Origin: Actinomycetes bacterium
GTDB lineage: Bacteria; Actinomycetota; Actinomycetes; JAHEKZ01
Direction of reading: 5' to 3'
Assembly (NCBI GenBank): GCA_027117675.1
Contig: JAJAYM010000177.1
Location: forward strand, 1 to 6,086
DNA length: 6,086 nt
A program made the position numbers and the translations under genes. The notes under the pieces were generated by a model. It saw only the letters and a program-made list of their open reading frames with translations, was not told the origin of the DNA and ran no database searches. Shown here in pieces: positions 1-5,890 of the stretch; the stretch's first letter is position 1, and the number at the start of each line of letters is the position of its first letter.

Positions 1-1
1 C

Positions 2-871
2 AACGACACCATGCTCGACCCCGAACAACGCATCTGGGGATTTGAGACCAACTTCGGGGGCCTTGCGCAGCTCGCCCTCGTCAAGTCGAACCAGTTGCTC
101 CAGAAGCCCGCCCACCTGAACTGGGAGGAGGCGGCGGCGCCGGGGCTGGTCAACAGCACCGCATACCGCCAGCTGGTCAGTCGAAATGGCGCAGGGATGA
201 AGCAGGGCGACATCGTCTTGATCTGGGGAGCCAGCGGTGGCCTCGGTTCCTACGCCACCCAGATGGCGCTCAACGGCGGCGCGACGCCAGTCTGCATCGT
301 GTCATCACCGGAGAAGGCCGAGATCGTCCGCAGCATGGGCGCAGACCTCATCATTGATCGTAGTGCTGAGGGGTATCGCTTCTGGAAAGACGAGTCGACG
401 CAAGATCCGTCGGAGTGGAAGCGGTTCGGCGCCAAGATCCGCGAACTCACTGGCGGTGACGACGTCGACATTGTCTTCGAGCACCCTGGGCGCGAGACGT
501 TCGGCGCAAGCGTCTACGTCGCCCGTAAGGGAGGCACGATCGTGACATGTGCCTCGACCTCCGGCTATATGCACGAGTACGACAACCGGTACTTCTGGAT
601 GAACCTCAAGCGCATCGTCGGGTCGCACTTCGCCAACTACCGCGAGGCATGGGAGGCCAACCGACTCATCCAGCACGGCAAGGTTCATCCGACGCTGTCG
701 AAGTCCTACCCCTTGGCTGAGACCGGTCAAGCTGCCTTCGAGGTGCACCGCAACATGCACCAAGGCAAGGTCGGCGTGCTCTGTCTTGCACCGGAAGAGG
801 GGCTGGGGGTCAGCAACCCCGAGCTACGCGCCAAGCACGAGGACGCTATCAACCGCTTCCGCGAGAAGTAG
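2..871 (+). CDS. ccr: Crotonyl-CoA carboxylase/reductase, C-terminal part (5' truncated by window edge)
   Basis: This enzyme reductively carboxylates crotonyl-CoA with CO2 and NADPH to (2S)-ethylmalonyl-CoA, in the cytoplasm. The frame is open from base 2 with no start codon needed (N-D-T precede the first Met at 11), so the gene begins outside the window. About 289 residues remain of the usual roughly 445. Counting from Met at 11, the MDR-type Rossmann motif GASGGLGSYA lies at about 73-82 and the family signature NSTAYRQLVSRNGAGMKQGD at about 48-67. From memory of the Kitasatospora enzyme, Phe170, Glu171 and His365 line the CO2 pocket; Phe11-Glu12 and His206 (GSHFANY) here match them in context and exact spacing. 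The fourth, Asn81, would lie off the left edge. The gene converges on an alpha/beta hydrolase 8 bases away. Identification is very secure; the pathway role is inferred. Confidence 0.96.
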   Translation, partial: NDTMLDPEQRIWGFETNFGGLAQLALVKSNQLLQKPAHLNWEEAAAPGLVNSTAYRQLVSRNGAGMKQGDIVLIWGASGGLGSYATQMALNGGATPVCIVSSPEKAEIVRSMGADLIIDRSAEGYRFWKDESTQDPSEWKRFGAKIRELTGGDDVDIVFEHPGRETFGASVYVARKGGTIVTCASTSGYMHEYDNRYFWMNLKRIVGSHFANYREAWEANRLIQHGKVHPTLSKSYPLAETGQAAFEVHRNMHQGKVGVLCLAPEEGLGVSNPELRAKHEDAINRFREK

Positions 872-879
872 GCCACCGA

Positions 880-1620
880 CTAGCCGTCGACGCGATGCAT
901 CAGCCGCTGCAGAGCCGACGCCACCTCACGTGGCGCCTCGACGGGCGTCAGGTGACCGACCGCGGGGATGAGGACAAGCTCAGTGTCCTTCAGGGCAGCG
1001 GCCATGACCCCAGCGTCGATGGGCGGCGCAAGCACGTCCTCTTCGCCAACGACCACCAGCGACGGCACATCCGCTTCACGCAGAGTCGCTAGCGAATCAG
1101 GGCGGGCGGCCATCGCCTGTTGCGCCCAAGCCGCCCCGACCGGGTTAGCGTCACGTACCCATCCTTCGACCCGGGACGAGACGTCGGGATTCACCCTCCT
1201 AGTTGTCTCCCCCAACAGCTTGGGAAGCACGTGCTCGATCAGTGGCTGGGTCGTCGATCCGTCGACCATGCGTTGCGCCATGGCGCGACGTCCTTCAGCA
1301 GCAGGCCCTGGGTCGGCTGACGCCTTCGTGTCGATCAAGGCGAGTCCTGAAACGCGGTCGCCGTGGCGGCGGCAGAAGGCCATCGCCACGTAACCTCCCA
1401 TTGACGTTCCACCGATGACGGTTCGCTCAACCCCAGCCGCGTCCAGCACAGCCGCAACATGGTCGGCGTAAGCGTCGAGGTTCGGTTCGCCGCGCGGCAC
1501 AGGTATACCTCCGAACCCGGGAAAGTCCGGCGTCAGCACCTTGCCTTCGTAGACTTCGGCGATCTCGTCGTACATCGCGGAATCCAGAGGAAAGGCAGGC
1601 ATCAGAACCAACGGTGTCAT
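880..1620 (-). CDS. Alpha/beta-fold hydrolase (GTSMGG nucleophile elbow)
   Basis: This is a cytoplasmic serine hydrolase of the alpha/beta-fold superfamily, about 246 residues, resembling BioH-like and enol-lactonase-like enzymes; the substrate is unknown. The fold is complete: an N-terminal strand LVLMPAF (where many relatives have HAFP for the oxyanion hole), the turn DFPGFGG at about 32-38, nucleophile Ser73 in GGTSMGG, acid Asp195 in VGEEDVLAPP and base His223 in VGHLTPVEAP. No signal peptide is visible. I chose the ATG at 1620 because related proteins begin right before this strand and a GGAGG (1635-1639) lies upstream, though 14 bases away. A GTG at 1665 would add 15 residues and leave only 24 bases to the preceding gene. 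A small hairpin (GCAGC/GCTGC, 1670-1685) lies in the gap. It is likely the last gene of the minus-strand cluster. The family call is secure; the start is moderately sure. Confidence 0.88.
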   Translation of the reverse strand: MTPLVLMPAFPLDSAMYDEIAEVYEGKVLTPDFPGFGGIPVPRGEPNLDAYADHVAAVLDAAGVERTVIGGTSMGGYVAMAFCRRHGDRVSGLALIDTKASADPGPAAEGRRAMAQRMVDGSTTQPLIEHVLPKLLGETTRRVNPDVSSRVEGWVRDANPVGAAWAQQAMAARPDSLATLREADVPSLVVVGEEDVLAPPIDAGVMAAALKDTELVLIPAVGHLTPVEAPREVASALQRLMHRVDG

Positions 1621-1689
1621 GCGAACACGTTGGACCTCCCCGGCGTTCAGGTCAAGGCCGAACACTGGCGCAGCAAGGGGGCTGCCGGA

Positions 1690-2418
1690 TCACCAGCTCC
1701 CCGAGTCACCGCTCCACTCCGTGGGCAGCTGAACGTCGTGTTCCAGCGCTACCGACGCCACAACATCTAGAACCTGGCTGACGTAACGCTCCCCCACCCA
1801 CAGGTGCTTGGCCCCCTCAACGCCGATCACCATGGCGTTCGGCACGGGGGCAAACCGGCGCCGTGCTTCGTCAGGACGCACGAAGTCGTCGAGCTCAGGC
1901 ACGAGAACCGTCATCTGGACGCCGCTGCCAGCCCAAAGGGCGAGCTCGGCGTCCGTCGTGTACCGAAGAGGCGGCGACAGCAGAACCACCGCGTCTACGC
2001 CGGGCTGCTGTCCGTACTTCAGCACGAGGTCGGTGCCGAATGACCATCCGACGAGGACGAGACGCGGCGCACCGAGTGCGAGCCCCTCCGCGATGGCGGC
2101 GTCAACGTCGTAGCGCTCGCCGACAGCCTCGTCAAAGGAGCCGTCGCTCGTGCCATGCGGTGAGACCGTCCCACGCGTGTTGAAGCGCAGCACGGCGAGG
2201 TCAGCGAGGGCTGGCAGCCGGTTGGACGCCTTACGCAGCAGATGGGAGTCCATGAACCCACCTGCGGTGGGCAGTGGGTGGAACATCACCACAGTTGCCG
2301 CCGGAACCACCGTCGCGGGAAGCGCCCACTCGGCAACGAGATCGAGGCCATCCGCCGTGTACAAGGCGAAGACTCGACGCTGAGTCGGTAGTTCGGTGTT
2401 CGACCCAATCTCCACCAT
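1690..2418 (-). CDS. Alpha/beta hydrolase, COG2945-like (GWSFG motif)
   Basis: This is a second alpha/beta-fold hydrolase, about 242 residues, of a different subgroup from its downstream neighbour. It has the look of the small COG2945/dienelactone-hydrolase-like group with FHPLPTAGG (46-54) after the first strands, RFNTRG at 79-84, nucleophile Ser126 in GWSFG, acid Asp177 or Asp178 in PELDDFVRP and base His205 in GAKHLW. Physiological substrates of this group are mostly unknown, so I give no reaction beyond ester or related hydrolysis. Its ATG overlaps the stop of the upstream zinc-protein gene by one base (TGATG, 2416-2420). A GTG one codon earlier (2421) would give a 4-base overlap. No Shine-Dalgarno is evident, so translation is probably coupled to the gene before it. 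No signal peptide or membrane segment is visible. Confidence 0.85.
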   Translation of the reverse strand: MVEIGSNTELPTQRRVFALYTADGLDLVAEWALPATVVPAATVVMFHPLPTAGGFMDSHLLRKASNRLPALADLAVLRFNTRGTVSPHGTSDGSFDEAVGERYDVDAAIAEGLALGAPRLVLVGWSFGTDLVLKYGQQPGVDAVVLLSPPLRYTTDAELALWAGSGVQMTVLVPELDDFVRPDEARRRFAPVPNAMVIGVEGAKHLWVGERYVSQVLDVVASVALEHDVQLPTEWSGDSGSW

Positions 2419-2693
2419 CACCGGGGTCCGCGTCGGTCGCGGGCGTTCCAGCAGGTTGTGTGCCAGTGACGTCTGCGGTCCACTCCGTCACCAACGATCG
2501 CCGTTTCTGGCCAGACCACCGTGTGTGGTGTCGCGGGTGGAATGAGCTGGTCGCACCCAGGGCAGCGGTAAGGCTTGGTGGACGACGACCCGCGGATGGG
2601 CCGGACCACCCACGGCTCGCCCTGCCAGTCAATCGTTGTCTGAGCGGCCGCGCCCGCACTTGGCGGTCGCGACTTCGGCCGGCGCTTGCTCAT
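2418..2693 (-). CDS. Small actinobacterial zinc-binding protein (often labelled 'ATP/GTP-binding protein')
   Basis: This 91-residue protein has a basic, disordered-looking N-terminus (KRRPKSRPP) and a compact cysteine/histidine core. The core is C44-x2-C47 in YRCPGCDQLIPP, His57, then H76-x-H78-x2-C81 in RRHWHTTCW. That arrangement suits a single Zn2+ site. I recognise the pattern CPGCDQxIPPxxPHxVxWP...HWHxxCW as a conserved actinobacterial family commonly annotated 'ATP/GTP-binding protein', but no P-loop is present and I would not repeat that label as function. The gene starts at an ATG 4 bases after the dehydrogenase stop and ends inside the start of the GWSFG hydrolase, so it is embedded in the operon. 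Function is unknown; a nucleic-acid or protein-binding adaptor is possible from the basic tail plus zinc knuckle, but this is inference. Confidence 0.85.
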   Translation of the reverse strand: MSKRRPKSRPPSAGAAAQTTIDWQGEPWVVRPIRGSSSTKPYRCPGCDQLIPPATPHTVVWPETAIVGDGVDRRRHWHTTCWNARDRRGPR

Positions 2694-2697
2694 GTGA

Positions 2698-4473
2698 CTA
2701 GGCGTAGACCCGGAACCCGCGGGTGGACTTTCGACCCAGATAGCCAGCCGTCACGAGGTGCTCCAAGAGCGGTGCCGGTGCGAAGCCCGGCTCACGGAAC
2801 TCGAGGTAGAGCGTGCGCTGGATTGCGAGTGCGACGTCCAAACCCACAACATCGAGAAGCTCGAACGGCCCCATGGGGTACCCGCAACCGACCTTCATGG
2901 CGTTGTCGATGTCGTCAGCGGTGGCGTAGTGCGCCTCAAGCATCCGCACCGCGCCATTGAGGTACGGGAAGAGCAGTGCGTTGACGATGAAGCCTGCCCG
3001 GTCGCGGCACGCGACAGGGTGCTTTCCGATCCGCGCGCAGACTTCGCGGATGGTCTCGACCACCTCTGGTGCAGTGTTGATGGTGTGGACCACCTCAACC
3101 AGCTTCATGACCGGGGCGGGGTTGAAGAAGTGCATGCCGACGACGTCACCCATGCGCGACGTCGAGGCAGCGATCTCGACAATCGGCAGGCTCGACGTGG
3201 TGGTCGCCAAGATCGCACCGGGCTTGGCGAGCTCGTCTAGCGTGGCGAAGATCGCCTGCTTGACCGACAACTCCTCGACCGTGGCCTCAAGGAACAGGTC
3301 ACAGTCGGCGAGGTCGTCGAAGGATGTGCTGCCGCTAAAGCGACCGAGCGCCGCGTCCCGCTCGTCCTCGGTGATTTTGCCACGCACAACAGCCTTTTCG
3401 AGCGACTTACTGATCGAGATACGGACCTTGTCGATTTGTTCGGTCCCCCGTGCGCGGAGAATGACGTCGTAGCCAGCTTTACAGAAGACCTCAGCGATAC
3501 CCACTGCCATGGTCCCCGAACCAACCACGCCGACTCGCTGGACTGTTCGTGTCTGCAAGCCATCACCGTTCGGTACCGGCGTTTGCGCGTCGGCGATCAC
3601 GACCGGCGATCCTGGTGCTTCGTAGGTGTAGAAGCCGCGTCCGGTCTTGCGACCCTTCACACCTGCGAGAACCATCTGCTTGATGATGGGGGCTGGTGCG
3701 TGCAACCGATCACGAGTTTGCTTGTACATCGTGTCGAGGATCTCGTAGGCCGTGTCCAACCCGATCAGGTCGAGCAGGGCGAGCGGGCCCATCGGGAGGC
3801 CGCAGCCGAGTTTCATTGCGGCGTCGATGTCTTCGCGGGTGGCGTAGCGCTGCTCATACATCGACGCAGCGTGGTTGAGGTAGCCGAAAAGCAAGGCGTT
3901 GGCAATGAACCCCGCCTTGTCGCCAACAACCACAGGCACCTTGCCAAGTCGCTCACTGAGCGCCTTGACGTCGTCAATCACCTGCGCATCCGTAACGACG
4001 GTGCGGATCACCTCGACTAGTTTGAGCACTGGCGCCGGATTGAAGAAGTGCATGCCGACCACTTGGGCCGGACGGTGGGTAGCGACGGAGATCTCGGTGA
4101 CTGACAGCGACGATGTGTTGGTGGCCAGGATCGCGTCGGGTGCGGTTATCCGGTCGAGCTCGGAAAAGATCTGCTGCTTGAGCTCGAGCTTCTCAGGCAC
4201 TGCCTCGATCACCAGGTGGCATTCAGCGAGGTCCTCGAGCTTCGAGGTGAATGTGATCCGGTCGAAGATCGCCTGCTTCTCCTCCTCGGACAGCTTGCCG
4301 CGCTTGACCGCCCTGGAGGTAGACGTCTCGACATGCTGGATTCCGCTTGGCAGGGCAGCCTCGTCTCGCTCGACGGCGACCACCTCGAGACCGCTGCGAG
4401 CGAAGACTTCGCAGATCCCCGCCCCCATGGTTCCGAGACCCACAACCCCGACCCGGGTGAACTCACGTGCCAT
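2698..4473 (-). CDS. Tandem-fused 3-hydroxyacyl-CoA dehydrogenase (two complete HAD units)
   Basis: This cytoplasmic NAD(P)-dependent enzyme interconverts 3-hydroxyacyl-CoA and 3-ketoacyl-CoA, probably 3-hydroxybutyryl-CoA and acetoacetyl-CoA. At 591 residues it is twice the length of a stand-alone HAD of about 285. Two full units (about 7-286 and 313-591) align without gaps at an offset of 306 residues, joined by a linker at about 287-312. Unit 1 has GLGTMG at 12-17, Glu35 at the end of strand 2, and catalytic Ser121, His142, Glu154 and Asn192. Unit 2 keeps the equivalents Ser427, His448, Glu460 and Asn498. However, its nucleotide motif is GSGTMA (318-323), Ala341-Arg342 replace Glu35-Arg36, and Thr425 replaces Asn119. 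Both units have the C-terminal PMGP..LLD helix. The ATG at 4473 follows AGGAG at good spacing. It leads the minus operon. Because both active sites look intact, it may act on one substrate with two cofactors. Confidence 0.95.
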   Translation of the reverse strand: MAREFTRVGVVGLGTMGAGICEVFARSGLEVVAVERDEAALPSGIQHVETSTSRAVKRGKLSEEEKQAIFDRITFTSKLEDLAECHLVIEAVPEKLELKQQIFSELDRITAPDAILATNTSSLSVTEISVATHRPAQVVGMHFFNPAPVLKLVEVIRTVVTDAQVIDDVKALSERLGKVPVVVGDKAGFIANALLFGYLNHAASMYEQRYATREDIDAAMKLGCGLPMGPLALLDLIGLDTAYEILDTMYKQTRDRLHAPAPIIKQMVLAGVKGRKTGRGFYTYEAPGSPVVIADAQTPVPNGDGLQTRTVQRVGVVGSGTMAVGIAEVFCKAGYDVILRARGTEQIDKVRISISKSLEKAVVRGKITEDERDAALGRFSGSTSFDDLADCDLFLEATVEELSVKQAIFATLDELAKPGAILATTTSSLPIVEIAASTSRMGDVVGMHFFNPAPVMKLVEVVHTINTAPEVVETIREVCARIGKHPVACRDRAGFIVNALLFPYLNGAVRMLEAHYATADDIDNAMKVGCGYPMGPFELLDVVGLDVALAIQRTLYLEFREPGFAPAPLLEHLVTAGYLGRKSTRGFRVYA

Positions 4474-4479
4474 GAACGA

Positions 4480-4484
4480 CTCCT
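4480..4484 (-). promoter_or_regulatory. Ribosome binding site of the fused dehydrogenase
   Basis: On the minus strand AGGAG sits 6 bases before the ATG at 4473. It is the clearest Shine-Dalgarno in the window and fixes that start. The next two genes of the cluster lack one, which fits translational coupling. Confidence 0.7.
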
Positions 4485-4521
4485 GTGCTTTGACCTGCCG
4501 GGCTACCCCGGGAGCAAGACC

Positions 4522-4575
4522 GCGTCAGACGTGACGCCGCCGAGTATATCCTCCCACCAGCCACCCCGAGGTGGC
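4522..4575 (-). promoter_or_regulatory. Putative promoter and operator region of the minus operon
   Basis: On the minus strand TATACT (4548-4543) is a good -10 hexamer about 70 bases before the dehydrogenase ATG. No convincing -35 lies 16-19 bases upstream. Two perfect short inverted repeats flank the box: GCCACC-CCGA-GGTGGC (4560-4575), where the -35 would be, and GCGTCA-GACG-TGACGC (4522-4537), around the expected transcription start. Their position suits binding by a dimeric repressor, perhaps an acyl-CoA-responsive TetR or GntR type, but no regulator gene is in the window and this is inference. A further hairpin, CCGGG-CTAC-CCCGG (4498-4511), would lie in the leader. Confidence 0.4.
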
Positions 4576-4758
4576 CGCACCTGGGTCTCGGCTGGGCCCA
4601 CCGCCGCCGCGACTGCCGCCGGCACAGTGGATGCCGTCCGGAAGCCCAATCCGTCGTCCTGACGCCGCTAGCGTCTTCCATAGCCTTCATCGCGAGCGGT
4701 GGCCCGGACTCTCATTTGTCGCGACGTAGTCGGCGGTATCAGCGTCTATCGTCGCCCT
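4576..4758. other. Non-coding part of the divergent intergenic region
   Basis: No credible gene lies here. The reading frames crossing it are rich in Arg, Pro and Ser and match no family I know. It holds the imperfect palindrome GACGC-CGCTA-GCGTC (4661-4675). The TTG at 4716 could in principle extend nucS by 19 residues, but I do not favour that. The base composition is slightly less GC-rich near nucS, as expected for a promoter. Confidence 0.5.
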
Positions 4759-4772
4759 TAGAGTTACTGTCT
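4759..4772 (+). promoter_or_regulatory. Possible leaderless promoter of nucS
   Basis: TAGAGT (4759-4764) fits the actinobacterial TAnnnT -10 pattern and lies 8 bases before the ATG at 4773, leaving room for a transcript that begins at or next to the start codon. No Shine-Dalgarno precedes that ATG, which also points to leaderless translation. I see no good -35. The call rests on spacing and hexamer only. Confidence 0.4.
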
Positions 4773-5450
4773 ATGCGCCTTGTGATCGCCCGCTGTTCCG
4801 TGGACTACACCGGACGCCTCAACGCGCACCTGCCGACGGCGAGCCGCCTGATTCTGGTCAAGGCCGATGGCTCGGTCTCCATCCACGCCGATGACCGGGC
4901 GTACAAGCCGCTCAACTGGATGAGCCCGCCTTGCCGCACCCTGCGAGAAGTGGACGACAGCGGCGTCGGCACCTGGACCGTAAGCCATGCTAAGACGGGC
5001 GATCAGCTGACAATCACCATCGAAGAAATCCTCCACGACAGCGAGCATGCGCTTGGCATCGACCCAGGGTTGCAGAAGGACGGCGTTGAATCCCATCTGC
5101 AGGTGCTGTTGGCTGAGCACATCGAGTCGTTGGGTGCAGGCTGGTCGCTGGTGCGTCGTGAGTACGGGACCGCAATCGGACCCGTAGATGTCCTCGCCCG
5201 TGACGCTGAGGGCGCGACGGTGGCGATCGAGATCAAGCGCCGGGGCGAGATCGACGGCGTCGAGCAGTTGACGCGCTACTTGGAACTGCTCAACCGCGAT
5301 CCCCTGCTGGCACCAGTCCGCGGCGTCTTTGCCGCCCAGGAGATCAAGCCGCAGGCCAGGGTATTGGCCAATGACCGCGGCATCGAGTGCGTCACCCTCG
5401 ACTATGACGCCCTGAGGGGGAAGGACAAGCCGGAGGGCCGTCTCTTCTAG
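4773..5450 (+). CDS. nucS: Mismatch-specific endonuclease NucS/EndoMS
   Basis: NucS cuts both strands at certain base mismatches, giving Actinobacteria and some Archaea a mismatch-correction route without MutS/MutL. The 225-residue product starts MRLVIARCSVDY and has an N-terminal DNA-binding/dimerisation domain (about 1-95, with RAYKPLNWM at 42-50). A C-terminal RecB-like nuclease domain follows, with Asp139 (GPVDVLARD), Glu153 and Lys155 (IEIKRRG) and the helix GVEQLTRYLELL. These correspond in spacing to Asp160, Glu174 and Lys176 as I recall them for the Pyrococcus enzyme. The protein ends in EGRLF, which matches the C-terminal sliding-clamp binding peptide known for corynebacterial EndoMS. 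The ATG at 4773 is chosen because family members begin here; a TTG at 4716 is in frame but adds an Arg/Ser-rich stretch unlike the family. The gene is divergent from the dehydrogenase operon. Confidence 0.96.
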   Translation: MRLVIARCSVDYTGRLNAHLPTASRLILVKADGSVSIHADDRAYKPLNWMSPPCRTLREVDDSGVGTWTVSHAKTGDQLTITIEEILHDSEHALGIDPGLQKDGVESHLQVLLAEHIESLGAGWSLVRREYGTAIGPVDVLARDAEGATVAIEIKRRGEIDGVEQLTRYLELLNRDPLLAPVRGVFAAQEIKPQARVLANDRGIECVTLDYDALRGKDKPEGRLF

Positions 5451-5462
5451 CTGCCAACGCGG

Positions 5463-5500
5463 GCACGTGCGTGAACGACACGGCGCCATAGGCTTAGGGC
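5463..5500 (+). promoter_or_regulatory. Possible leaderless promoter between nucS and the Pro-rich protein gene
   Basis: TAGGCT (5489-5494) is a TAnnnT-type -10 box 6 bases before the ATG at 5501, and no Shine-Dalgarno precedes that ATG. An 8-base palindrome, GCACGTGC (5463-5470), lies upstream. No clear -35 is visible, so the gene could equally be read through from nucS, whose stop is 50 bases upstream. Confidence 0.35.
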
Positions 5501-5884
5501 ATGGCTGGATTCTTGAACAAGGCAAACCAGGTTGCACAGCAGGCCCTCGACGAGGCGAAGAAGGGCGTCGAGACTGGCCAGGCCAAGCTCGACGACGTTC
5601 AGGCGAAGCGCGAGGCCAGCCGCATCCTCAGCATTCTGGGGGCCGCGCACTACGCCGAGCAGCGCTCAGGTGGGGCTCGAAGCGACGTGGAGGCCGCACT
5701 GAAGACGGTAGACGAGTTCGTGGCACAAAACGGCACGGACGGGTTCCCCACCGACGAGGTGCCAGCCGGACCACCGGCTTCCACTCCCGCGCCGGCCCCC
5801 TCGCCAACCCCCACTCCCACGGCACCGGCGTCGCCGCAAGCGCCAGCGGGCGGTTCCGCGTACGATCTGCCGCCCACCTCCTAG
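5501..5884 (+). CDS. Actinobacterial hypothetical protein with Pro/Ala/Thr-rich tail
   Basis: The 127-residue product has two parts. Residues 1-75 look helical: an amphipathic, Ala/Lys/Gln/Glu-rich start with possible coiled-coil character (about 7-40), then ILSILGAAHYAEQRSGG and a second helix DVEAALKTVDEFVAQNG. Residues 88-117 are low complexity, mostly Pro, Ala, Thr and Ser, and end in a short YDLPPTS peptide. The first part recalls a common small actinobacterial family of unknown function (pattern KLDDxQAK...LxxLGAAxYAExR). There is no signal peptide, membrane segment or cysteine. The gene lies 50 bases after nucS on the same strand and is followed at once by a strong hairpin, so it may share the nucS transcript. 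A genuine gene is likely from family resemblance and codon usage. I assign no function. Confidence 0.75.
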   Translation: MAGFLNKANQVAQQALDEAKKGVETGQAKLDDVQAKREASRILSILGAAHYAEQRSGGARSDVEAALKTVDEFVAQNGTDGFPTDEVPAGPPASTPAPAPSPTPTPTAPASPQAPAGGSAYDLPPTS

Positions 5885-5890
5885 CAACTG

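Noticed and set aside
2274..2960. Long + strand open frame (228 codons) across the zinc-protein gene and hydrolase ends
   Set aside because: It is rich in Arg, Pro and Ser, matches no family, and runs opposite to three well-supported genes; it is a high-GC shadow frame.
3899..4534. + strand open frame (211 codons) opposite the dehydrogenase
   Set aside because: It is a Ser/Thr/Arg-rich antisense shadow; the real frame carries the HAD motifs.
4463..4690. Minus-strand open frame of 75 codons in the divergent intergenic region
   Set aside because: Its product is Arg-rich without family resemblance, and it runs over the promoter and ribosome binding site of the dehydrogenase.
4716..4772. TTG start that would lengthen nucS by 19 residues
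   Set aside because: The added Arg/Ser-rich stretch is absent from the family, and the ATG at 4773 gives the typical MRLVIARCSVDY start.
4764..5537. Long minus-strand open frame (257 codons) opposite nucS
   Set aside because: It is fully antisense to nucS, which has intact catalytic motifs, and the product shows no domain.
5774..5824. C-rich, repeat-like stretch considered as a tandem repeat or CRISPR-like array
   Set aside because: It has no fixed repeat unit; it is the codon pattern of a Pro/Thr/Ala-rich protein tail.
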